Shown one piece after another: positions 47,023-57,020 of a DNA stretch of 64,000 nucleotides. The stretch is taken from NCBI GenBank assembly GCA_954871525.1, contig OX940863.1, positions 22,270,001 to 22,334,000 on the forward strand, read 5' to 3'. Source of the DNA: Parietaria judaica (Eukaryota > Streptophyta > Magnoliopsida > Rosales > Urticaceae). Numbering within the stretch: position 1 is the stretch's first letter; each line of letters opens with the position of its first letter. The notes under the pieces were generated by a model. It saw nothing but the letters and a program-made list of their open reading frames with translations. It searched no databases and had not been told where the DNA came from. Both the position numbers and the translations under genes were made by a program.

Positions 47023-47661
47023 TAGTAGAACCTTTATAAATTAATACTCGATAAATTAATAGTCGCGATTAAATAATATTTTTGTCCGGTCCCGACTCGG
47101 GCCTAACAAGCTAAATTAACAATTCGTTAAATTTATAAAATAATATTTTTTTAGAAAGTATATAGGTCCCAAGTGATATATAAATTAATAATTCAATATA
47201 AAAAAATTACATAAATAATTATAAAATCACTATAAATAAAATATAACATAAATAACTATGAAATCACATTAAATAAAAAGATAACATTACATCACTAATC
47301 ATGTTGTCATCTTAAAATATGATTCTACAGTAATTTGTTTCTTCTTGAAATTGAAGTCTTCTTGAACTTCATCTCTAAGTTTCCGAAGAGCAGTAAGAAG
47401 ATCAGATGTCGTATTCTTATGTTGAAACAAAAAATTATTGAGAGTGATCCCTGCTACAATTACATACTTTAATATTCTCGATATTATAAATTCAATTTTT
47501 TTTTTGTTAGTAAAGATGTGTATATAATTATAGATGATTAATAATTTTTTCCTTCATTAATGTATAAATTAATAAATTATTAACTTATATGTTAATTAAT
47601 AATCCGATAAGATAATATTTTTTACCGGTCCAAATAATATTAATTTATAGAGGTTCTACTG
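47023..47661. mobile_element. pogo/Emigrant-like short element, 639 bp
   Basis: The left end TAGTAGAACCTTTATAAATT and the right end read inward, CAGTAGAACCTCTATAAATT, form inverted repeats of about 24 bp with two mismatches. A TA follows the right end (47662-47663); at the left the expected TA reads CA. The ends resemble those of the plant Emigrant/Lemi1 (pogo, Tc1/mariner superfamily) family as I remember them. There is no transposase frame. Confidence 0.7.
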
Positions 47662-47663
47662 TA

Positions 47664-49402
47664 GTAACGAGAAATAATATGTTATAAAGTTCGATGAATT
47701 AATGGCTGTCAACAAATATAAAAATAGGGAGGGTCAAATATTTATAAATTAATTAATAGAATTCATAGTGTTAAGTTTGAAAAATAGTAGGAATTGATAA
47801 GTTATCTCTCCTATATAATCAAACTTTGCTCGACTTATTATCTTATAACATTCATGAATGTTATGCGAGGACAATATATATATTGATAATAATTATGTTA
47901 CGTTTTTATCATTATGTCAATTATAATATTAACATATATAAAGGGAAATATTGCTTAGTAGAGTTGTCAATATTTCATTATTTAATATAATGGAAAATTA
48001 TATAAAAACCATTGGTTAATTATTCATATGAAAAGAAGTGTTACTTAATTAATGGAAAAAAATTAAGATTGCTAAATCAAAAGTACCTCAAGTCTACGAA
48101 TAAACTTCCGGGAACTCGTATGAGAGTTTGCTTAATTGCCCTAACTATGACGGAGTATTTTCGAGATGTTGATTTAGTATCACTTTCGACTTTATTGCAT
48201 TTCCTCATGAATTTCTATGTAATATATATATGGCTATGGTTATGGCTAGATTCATTGCCCTAGTACTATTTATTGGCCACTAATGTCTCTCGTGTTTATG
48301 TTTTTGCTTGCAACTTTGCATGTATATAACTATATATATAATATAATACATTTGAGCTATATATTTATTTAATTATGCTTAAGTAAATATTATATCTATG
48401 ATTTCCGAGTGGGGACAGGCAAGAAAGTTCCGTACATCGTTCATTTCTCACTATCACTTGCTTGGAATAATAATAATAAAAATCGTCCTTATCGAATAAA
48501 TTTGTTGAATTCATGCATATGTGATTATATTAATGGAATCTCCACTAAGCCAACTTAAAGAAATTATGATAATAATAAGTATTATTACTTCAATCAGCAT
48601 GTGACAATTTCAAGTCATGACAAAATAATTCGTGGTGCAATGTGATGGAATATTTCTTTCGAACCTTATAATAATATATAAGTACATGCTTTCCTTATAT
48701 TAAATAAAGAGCATAGAACAATCAATGAACGCATTATTGATATACTTCATTGTTCATCGTGGATCTATATATATATATATATATTAATCTTGGAATTATC
48801 TTTGGTGTTCATTAATCGTTTTGGGCGAGAGGGTACACATTAGTGTACGTTTTCGATCATAAAAAAAAGAAAGGCATCGAATTATTCCCAATGATAAAAA
48901 TATATGAGATTTGATTTTTCTTTACCCTTTTAACTTTAATTTTTTGTAAAAATACTCTTATTAAATATCAAAAAACAGCTAAGTAACTGCCAATCTAATT
49001 TCCTATTTGTAAAGACTAAAGAGAAAAGTAACAAAGAAATTGAGACAAAAAATAGAAGATATGTAAAGCTAATGATGTTCCTTTAAGTTTTTCTTTTCTT
49101 TTCAAAGCTTTCTAATAAGCTAAAAGCTAAGAAACAAGTTAGAAATCACTTATGGCTATTAGTTAGTAACTTAGTATTTAAATTTGAAATTTAAATTTTC
49201 GTTTTGTTTGTAAGAACTAAAAAATATTCACTTCTTTAAGCGAAAAATTCGGAAGCAATTAACACGAAACGAGTTCTGTAGAAGACCAACCAGCGCGGTA
49301 GGTCTTGAACCGGATTGTTCGTCTTCGTTTTACTTTCCGGTAATTGAAAATAAACTATTAACATTGTTTACTATTTTACAAACAAGTAACGAATATCGAA
49401 TC
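47664..49402. other. AT-rich intergenic stretch and CIPK 3' flank
   Basis: There is no gene. TA-rich microsatellite-like DNA lies at 48767-48784. The last few hundred bases before 49402 probably include the 3' UTR of the minus-strand kinase gene. Confidence 0.55.
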
Positions 49403-50725
49403 TCAATTCTCAATACTATCACCGGGTGCTGGACCGGCCCGTTCCGGTTGGAACACCAACCCCTCAAGCTGCGGCCACAACTTGCTTTTCCAAATCTTCG
49501 CGGCGGTGCTTTCTCTGACCTTAACCTCGACTACCACAAGCTCCGCCGTAAGCCGGTGAACCTCCACCGCGGCCGAAAAATCCCCGTTCTGCCCCTCCCC
49601 CTCCTCGACCCGGGCCCACCACCCCTCTGCCTGCCACGTGGCCTTTAACCCCTCCCCCTTCGCCACTTGGCCCACTCGCTCGACCACTCTCTCCGGCGTC
49701 TCTGCCGATAGGAACCGCTCCTCCAACGCCGACATATCGGGCTCGTCGAAGAGACCGGAGAGGCTGAAACCGGACGAGAACGAGATTAAGTCGAACGCGT
49801 TCAAACTCTTCTTGATCTTTCCCGACCGGACCGACGGTTGCCGGTCTCGCATCTCCTCCACCGGAGAGATTTCGAGCTTGAGATCCTTCTCGAACCAGGG
49901 ATCGCGGAGGATCTGGTCCATCGAGATTCTCGTCTCGGGATTAACGTCGAGCATCCGGGAAATAAATCGCCGAAGCTCCGGCGAAGTCCACTTTGGGAAG
50001 CGGAACTCGCCTCGGTAGATTTTCCGGTACATCGCCATGAGATTGGCGTCGTTAAACGGCAGATACCCCGCCGTTAGGACGAACAGAACGACACCGCAAG
50101 TCCAGACGTCGACCTTCGCCCCATCATAGCCCTTCTTCGCGAGAATCTCCGGCGCCACGTAGGCGGGAGTCCCGCACAACGTGTGGAGCATTGGGTTCTC
50201 GGGCCGGGCCGGGTCCGATACGGCGCTGAGACCGAAGTCCGACACCTTGAGGTCCCAATTCTCGTCGAGGAGGAGATTCTCCGGCTTGAGGTCCCGGTGG
50301 AAGACACCCCGCGAGTGGCAGTATCGGACAGCAGCGATGAGCTGCCGGAAGTACCGACGGCCGAGATCCTCCCCGAACCGGCCCTTGGCGATCTTCGTGA
50401 AGAGCTCGCCTCCCTTGGCGAACTCCATGACGAAGTAGACCTTAGTCTTCGTGGCCAGCACCTCGTGGAGCTTCACCACGTGAGGGTGGCGCAGCCGGCG
50501 CATGATAGCGATCTCCCGCTTAACGTGCGCCACGCAGCCGCTCTTCGCCACCTTCTGCTTGCTCACCGCCTTGATCGCCACGCTCTCGCCGGTGCCCACT
50601 GTCCGCGCGTGGTACACCTTCGCGAACGCGCCGCGCCCGAGCAGCTTCCCGAGCGTGTACTTCCCGAAGAGCTCCGTCTCCGATTTCGCCGGAGCTTCGC
50701 CGGAATTTTCCTGAATCTCCGTCAT
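49403..50725 (-). CDS. CBL-interacting protein kinase, CIPK4/7/11/14-like
   Basis: A 440-residue intronless CIPK (SnRK3) Ser/Thr kinase, activated by CBL calcium sensors. Seen in order: glycine loop GRGAFAKV (30-37), ATP Lys52, Glu71, catalytic HRDLKPEN (143-150), DFG (163-165), activation loop to APE (191-193), NAF/FISL motif NAFDLISFSSGFSLSGLF (309-326) and a C-terminal regulatory region. All catalytic residues are intact. The N-terminal LFGKYTLGKLLGRGAFAKV and the KSLNAFDLISFSSG context place it in the clade of Arabidopsis CIPK4, 7, 11 and 14; I cannot choose among them. The gene is strikingly GC-rich beside its AT-rich flanks, as is common in this intronless clade. The regulatory domain is divergent and Trp-rich (TWQAEGWWARVEE). 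Start: first ATG, giving the usual short N-terminus. It converges on the other CIPK gene 22 kb away. Confidence 0.95.
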   Translation of the reverse strand: MTEIQENSGEAPAKSETELFGKYTLGKLLGRGAFAKVYHARTVGTGESVAIKAVSKQKVAKSGCVAHVKREIAIMRRLRHPHVVKLHEVLATKTKVYFVMEFAKGGELFTKIAKGRFGEDLGRRYFRQLIAAVRYCHSRGVFHRDLKPENLLLDENWDLKVSDFGLSAVSDPARPENPMLHTLCGTPAYVAPEILAKKGYDGAKVDVWTCGVVLFVLTAGYLPFNDANLMAMYRKIYRGEFRFPKWTSPELRRFISRMLDVNPETRISMDQILRDPWFEKDLKLEISPVEEMRDRQPSVRSGKIKKSLNAFDLISFSSGFSLSGLFDEPDMSALEERFLSAETPERVVERVGQVAKGEGLKATWQAEGWWARVEEGEGQNGDFSAAVEVHRLTAELVVVEVKVRESTAAKIWKSKLWPQLEGLVFQPERAGPAPGDSIEN

Positions 50726-51230
50726 CGCTCGTTCATATGCGCTCTTTGAGGGAAACGAACAGGATATGAAATTTGACTATAAGCCTCCGATTCAACGCAC
50801 AGATAAGCTTGAAGACACAGGAACTCAGAGAATTGAGGAGTTCAGTTCGGCGATTCGGTCGAAGCTCACAGTGACGATCAGCTCCGAGAATCGCGACTGA
50901 TTTTCTCGGGAAACAAACAGGAGTTGTGAAGAGAAAAATAAGAAAGAAAGGCTTGTATTTAAACCGGTTGTTGCAGTGCAGAGGTAACGCCGTTACTCCC
51001 ACGTTTGGACACGTCACTCACCGCAGTCTCGTGAACACTGTTTTAACTGTTGAAACATTGACGTCACGGTTAACGGCGATCTCCCACGTGTCCTGGGTTT
51101 CAGTTGGAGGGTCTGATACGGTTGTTTGTCCCTCTCAACGAATCAGAGACGCGGAGATTGCGTGTGGTAGGAGTATGATATCGTACGGTGCACCCACTAA
51201 TACAAATCAAGCGCGTTTACATTATTGACA
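50726..51230 (-). promoter_or_regulatory. CIPK leader and promoter with G-box and CRE-like sites
   Basis: On the minus strand a TATA-like TTAAATAC (50955-50962) suggests transcription starts near 50925, giving a leader of about 200 bases. Further upstream are a palindromic TGACGTCA (51059-51066) and a G-box CACGTG (51085-51090), both core sites for bZIP factors, the G-box core also being an abscisic-acid response element core. This would fit stress or ABA regulation, but that is inference from motifs only. Confidence 0.5.
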
Positions 51231-52355
51231 GTTATAATGACGAAAATAGCCTTCTGTTTGGTCATAAGTAGGGTCTCACGGTGTACGCTAAGCGCGTAGT
51301 TCGTAGAGGAACATAGTCTAGATTCTTTCTCGAGATTCCGTTTAATTAAATTACTTGGAAATAAATAATTATGATTCTAATTTTTATTATTATTTGTTTT
51401 ATGATTGGTTGTGAAAGCGGCATTATTGAAAATAAAAAAGTTTCACGTTGGAAATCGCACTGTGCAAGAGTTCGGTGTAATAATTTGAATAGATAACTTT
51501 TTTAATTTATTTTTGTATTATTGATGTTACGTAAAAATGATGGTGAATAATATAATGTAAATCATTAAATGCTATGCATATTCATATATTTTAGAAAACT
51601 ATTTAATTTTATATATATCTTGAAACTTGAACGCAAATGTAAGGTCAATGTGATTCTATGGTATGATAAAAAATATAAATGGGTTAAAAATCCAATATTT
51701 TTTAAAAATGAACCAAATAAGTTCTATTTTTTTTTCCGAATAAAGTTTCAAAGAATTTTGTATCCCTGTTGTTACCTCTGTTAAAATTTTCATCAACAAC
51801 CGTTACTCATGCCACATCAAAAATTTTATCATCATTTCTGGGGAAATTTAGCCATCAGAAAGTTGGGTGATCAAAGACAATAGTGGGATATGTACTTAAA
51901 CGAAAGCAAAATTACTTTTTCAAGCCATGAAAACGGCATAATCCATGGTTTAGAAATTTTCACGGAAGTGAATGAGGAGAAAAAATTAGAGAATTGAAAC
52001 TTTGTTCGGGTAGGAAAAAAAGAATTTGAATACAAAACTAAAATTTTGAAGCCGGGTAGACACTGGAGGACGAAAATGTTGACGGATGTACTAATAGAAA
52101 TACAAAACCAAAGAATTAAAAGTTTGTCTAATTGATCTCTTTTTTAGAGTATTAGAACTTTTATCGGGATTAACCCAAAATAAATTGATGGTCAAAATGA
52201 TTTTTGACATGATTTTACGAAACAAATAGTCATAATCTCAAATGTAAGCAACACATGAGATTTTTTTTTGGGTACTACTCAATAATATTTCATGGTCACA
52301 TGACTATATCTGCCTCAAATCAAGAAACAAATTAAAAATAAAAACACGCAGCCAA
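51231..52355. other. AT-rich intergenic stretch
   Basis: I see no gene. Short frames are AT-rich and lack domains. Confidence 0.6.
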
Positions 52356-52364
52356 AATATTTAA

Positions 52365-53360
52365 GGGTAAATTGCGGCTAATGTACCCAATATTTAATTT
52401 GTTGCGGATTATGTACTCAATGTTTATTTTTGACGGCTAATGTACCCAAACTTAATTCCGTTAGTTTTTTTCGTGTTTTCCGTCATTTGACCGTCAGTGA
52501 GTGATTCCTCCTCTATATGTACACTTTTCGTATTTTTGACATAACTAACTCATTTTTTATCCAAATTTTATGCATGACCTACGGTTGGAAAGATAAGAGA
52601 TAGATCTACAACTTTTGTGTTTTAAGTTTTGTAAAAAATACGAAATTTCAATTACAACGTAAAACTGGACATTAGTTTAATGCAAAATATTTAGTTCGAG
52701 TAAATTTTAATATTCTAAATGACTTTTTATGATGAAACGTAAAACTATAAAGTTGTAGATAAATATTTTATCTTTCTAAAGGTAGTTTATTTATAAATTT
52801 TGGATAAAAAAAATGAGTGAGTTATGCCAAAAATATTAAAGATGTGATGTGAAAAAAATCTTTCATATTTTTGGCATAACTCACTCATTTTTTGTCCAAA
52901 ATTTATAAATAAACTACCATTGGAAAGATAAAAGATTTATCTACAACTTTTTAGTTTTATGTTTCATCATAAAAAGTGGTTAAGTATATTAAAATTTACT
53001 CGAAACAAATATTTTGCATTAAACTAATGTCCAGTTTTACGTTGTAATTGAAATTTCGTATTTTTCTAATTTTTTTTTTTTACAAAACTTAAAAATCAAA
53101 GTTGTAGATCTATCTCTTATCTCTTATCTTTCCAACCTTAGGTCATGCATAAAATTTGGACAAAAAATGAGTGAGTTATGTCAAAAATACAAAAAATGTA
53201 CATATAATTTAAAGGAGGACTTGCTCGCTGACGGTCAAGTGACGGAAAACACAAAAAAATCTAACGGAATTAAGTTTGGGTACATTAGTCATCGAAAATA
53301 AACATTGGGTACAAAATCCTCAGCAGATCAAACATTGGGTACATCAGCCGCAGTTCACCC
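52365..53360. mobile_element. foldback (Mutator-like) element, 996 bp
   Basis: Nearly the whole element is one inverted repeat: arms of about 490 bp meet near 52860. The left end GGGTAAATTGCGGCTAATG matches the inverted right end GGGTGAACTGCGGCTGATG. It is flanked by a perfect 9-bp duplication AATATTTAA (52356-52364 and 53361-53369), the Mutator-like hallmark. No protein is encoded. If transcribed it would form a very long double-stranded RNA hairpin. Confidence 0.92.
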
Positions 53361-53369
53361 AATATTTAA

Positions 53370-53611
53370 TTATTCGCAAAGAAAAGTAAAAAGTTACGAC
53401 TAGGTCACGCGAGCCGTGCATAAGTAAGTTTTTAAATTAACAAACAAGCACTGGCCACACTAAGATAAGATCGGCAAGAGCCGCGGGTTGCTGCGGCCAT
53501 GCCTTGTCACCGTGGTTTCGCCAACACGAATGTCAAATTATAACTATATATATTACTATATATTACTTTTTAGTTTTTTTCTTTCTTTCAATCTTTTATT
53601 CATCTATATCC

Positions 53612-53655
<44 letters not shown>

Positions 53656-53804
53656 TGAAGATATTTCAGCAAAGCCTTAAGTAAAAACTTACTCTTTCAA
53701 TTAATCATTATATTTTTTTCAAGTACTCATGTAACATGTCCATTCCTATACACTTCACGTTGGACATTTATTCTATTAGTGGTAGTTAGAAATAATATAT
53801 GGAC
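53370..53804. other. AT-rich spacer with TA microsatellite
   Basis: There is no gene. A (TA)n tract spans about 53616-53650. Confidence 0.6.
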
Positions 53805-54519
53805 TGTTAAGGTCAGATTTGGTCAAATCTCTTCTTAACACCACCCTTTGTCGTTTGTGGAATAAACGACATAAAGTGAGGAGGATTGCTTGAAGAACCC
53901 GAGCCCGTGAAAGAATAAAGAAATTAAGGCCCAGCAAGCGAAGCCCACGAGAAGTCAGCATCCGATAAAGCCGGCCCAACATCTCGTCGGGAAAAGGGAA
54001 GTTCATCGAGGAAAAGCTCTTCGGGAAAGCCTAATCGCGTTAAAAGAGGAACTCATTCGAGATCGCGAGAAAGAAGGGAAGATTGGCTTATTCGGTTGAA
54101 GATTTCGTGGGATATCCAACGCAAAATAAGGAAGGTCAACTACGATCATAGCGATTCAGCAGGAAACCCTATCAAGATTTGAGGAATATTCTAGAAGACT
54201 TTCAAACCTATAAATACGAATGTAAACTTAGCATATTTGATCATTCAATATTCCATGATTCAATATTCTAGTATTCAGTATCCATTATTTTATCGTGAGT
54301 TTGAGAGAATAAATCCTTGAGTCTTCGAGTTTGCTTATTCATAGCATTCTCGATCTCCCAAGGATTAGAGTGTGTAATCTTCGATTGTCCAAGCTATCAA
54401 ACGGAAGAAACCGGGTCCTCTCGGAATCACAATAAATCAGAGATATTCGTATTATTCATAATTATTTAATTATTTCGATTATCTTTGTGACTGCACGGCG
54501 GTAAAAATCGCCCTCTACA
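53805..54519 (+). repeat. Tat-type 5' LTR, about 715 bp
   Basis: It starts TGTTAAGGTC and ends CCTCTACA directly before the primer-binding site. A TATA box CCTATAAATACG (about 54208-54219) supplies the element promoter. The partner LTR lies outside the window, so the right limit rests on the TG...CA rule and the primer site. Confidence 0.85.
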
Positions 54520-54521
54520 GT

Positions 54522-54541
54522 TTGGCGCCCACCGAGGGGGC
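54522..54541 (+). other. primer-binding site
   Basis: TTGGCGCCCACCGAGGGGG follows the LTR end by a few bases. TGGCGCC...GGGG sites are standard for plant Ty3/Gypsy elements of this group. I did not determine the matching tRNA. Confidence 0.8.
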
Positions 54542-54589
54542 TTTGTTTCTTTCTATCGCACAGCCAGGAAATCGAAGGAAGGAAGGAGA

Positions 54590-56831
54590 ATGTCAACCGA
54601 GGAAGCCAGCTCCGCCCAGGAGCAAACCATGCAGCGAATGCAACAACAGCTGGCCGAAGCCATCGCAAAGATGACGGAGGTCACCAGCAAAGCCGAGGAG
54701 TCCGCCCGACGGATAGAGGAGCAGGCCGCGGAGAACAGACGCCTCGCAAGCCTCCTAGAGCGCGCGGAGAGACCGCGCCCGACGAATCAGATAGCAGAAT
54801 CGGCCGCACGAGGGGCCGGAGGAAGCGCCAGCAGAGACATGGTGACGACGGACGCACCGGTAAACATGTCAACCCCATCGCTCATCAGGAACCTCTTCGA
54901 CACGGACGCAGTCCAGCCAACCACGACGAATCGAGTGGAGGACACGCCGTGAAACACACAGGGCAATGCGACGACGGACGTGGCGGCAAGAGTGGCAGAA
55001 GAGGTGGCCAAGGCGATGGCCTTAATGTCAGCAAAGATGGAGGCCAAGCTCGGACAAGTCGCATCGCAGGTGCACCAGGCGACGAGTTCGGCGCCAGAAA
55101 TCGACAGGATGGTGAGGGAAGCCAGAATCACCCCGTTCACGACGAAGATTCGGGGGATAGAGCTGGAGGAATTACCGAAGATCAGACTCACGCCATACAA
55201 ATGGGATACGGATCCCCATACACACGTGAAGTCATTCCGAATCGCGACAGACCACATCGGGGGCGAGGAGGTCCGGAAGGAAGCCGTCTTGTGCAGACTT
55301 TTCATCGCAAGTTTGCAGGGTCGCGCCAGCGACTGGTTCGCGAGATTAACGCCGGGCTCCATCAACACCTCCGACGAGTTGGTCGCCCTCTTCCTAAAAC
55401 ACTTCTCCATCTACGTACAGACGGAGCTAACGGTGTCCAACCTCTTCGATGTCAAGAAAGGGAAGAACGAACCTCTTCGGCAATACATAGAGAAATTCAA
55501 GAACGTCATGTTCCGAATCCCAAAGATCGAGGACGTCGTCTCGGTCCAAGCTCTGAAGCATGGCTTGTACTACCAATCTCCGTTCAACGACGAACTGTGC
55601 GTCTCGCTGCCAAACTCGATAGAAGACGCGCTCCACAAAGCAACAATCTACATGGACATGGAGGAAAATAAGGCGATCAAGAAAAGGCTAGAAGAGGAAG
55701 CTGAAGGCCGAACCAGGCCAGAAAGGAAGGAAGCTAGAGACGGACGAGAGGGATCGTCGTCCAGAACAAGGAGAGAAGGGGAACGACGAGATCGGAGAAA
55801 CAGAGACGGGGCCGACGAGCGAAGGATCAGGGAAAACCCTGGACACGGAGTCTACCAGGTGGACGGAAAGAAAGAGGCGCTCGGCAACCGCGAAGGCAAT
55901 CGGCAGGAGGAACTCCCTCAAGGAAACTCACAACCAGGATACTTCCCGAGCAACCAGGGAAGCTTTCCAGAGAATCGAGGAGGTTACTCTGGCAACCGAG
56001 GAGGCTATTCTGGAGGCCGAGGAGGATTTTCGGGTGGCCGAGGAGGTCATTCCGGCGGCCGAAGCAGCTACGAGAGAAAGCCTTGGCCGAGAGACATGAG
56101 CAAGTACTGCTCTTTCCACGAATACCACGGTCATGCGACCGACGAGTGCGCCACTCTGAAGAAGGTAATCCAAAGGAGGATCGAGCAGGGGGAATTCCAA
56201 GACGTCTCCCAAAAGCCCACTCAGCCATGGAACAACGACAACCGATCGTGGCCAAACCAGCGGGAGGCGCCAGCACAGCGCGTGGGAGGAAACCAGGAGG
56301 TCCCAAAAAGAAGCCTCACGATCGAGGAAGCATCGGGGGAACGCCCGAACGATGGGAGACCAGCCGCAAGACCAAGGATCGACCTGATCATGGGAGGATC
56401 TCGCCTCTGCGAAGATTCCATCAACAGCATCAAGGCCTACCAACGCAGAGGGAAGGAGTCCGCTCAGGAAGATGCGCGGATGACCGGTCAGAAGACGACG
56501 ATAGAGTTCGTCGACGAAGAAGTATGCGCAGACGAGCACGACGACGCCCTAGTTTTAGAGCTCAACATAGGAGGATGTGACGTTTCTCGCGTCCTCGTCG
56601 ACAATGGAAGCTCGGTCGACGTCATCACGTACGACTGTCTGACACGAATGGATATTGAAGATTTGGCCATCGGAGGCCGTCCGCGCAAGGTATCTGGCTT
56701 CAACGGAGACGTAGCTATCTCGCTGGGAACGGTGAACCTCCCGGTCTACGCCGGAACCGTCCATCGGATGACCGAATTCATGGTATTGGACGTGCGATCG
56801 CACTTCAACGTAATCCTCGGGAGACCATTCG
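54590..56831 (+). pseudogene. Tat gag and protease, stop and frameshift
   Basis: The frame opens at ATG 54590 about 50 bases after the primer site. A Gln/Glu/Ala-rich coiled-coil-like start is followed by an in-frame TGA (54950-54952), after which the same frame continues. Then come the gag core (RLTPYKWDTDPHTHVKSF, LQGRASDWFARL), an RG/GGR-rich stretch (about 55970-56070), the Tat-type zinc knuckle CSFHEYHGHATDEC (56108-56149) and the aspartic protease (VLVDNGSSVDVI, then VILGRPF). The active site is DNGSS. At about 56831 the frame shifts; the expected continuation (AVPSTYHRCIKFPG) is in another frame. Gag packages RNA into virus-like particles; this copy cannot make full-length Gag-Pol without readthrough and frameshifting. 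Confidence 0.88.
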
Positions 56832-57020
56832 ATGAAGGCCGTCCCGTCCACGTATCACCGATGCATCAAATTCCCCGGACGGGTAGAAGGAACCATCGAT
56901 GAAGTCCGAGGAAGCAGCGAAGCCTATCGCATCTGCTACATGATGCACTACCGAGCGATGAGCGCGCCCAAGGACGTCGAGAAGGCTGAATGCAGCGGCG
57001 GCAAGCCAGCCGCTCAATAG

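Noticed and set aside
50183..50749. 188-codon plus-strand frame opposite the CIPK gene
   Set aside because: Shadow of the GC-rich kinase coding strand; no independent evidence.
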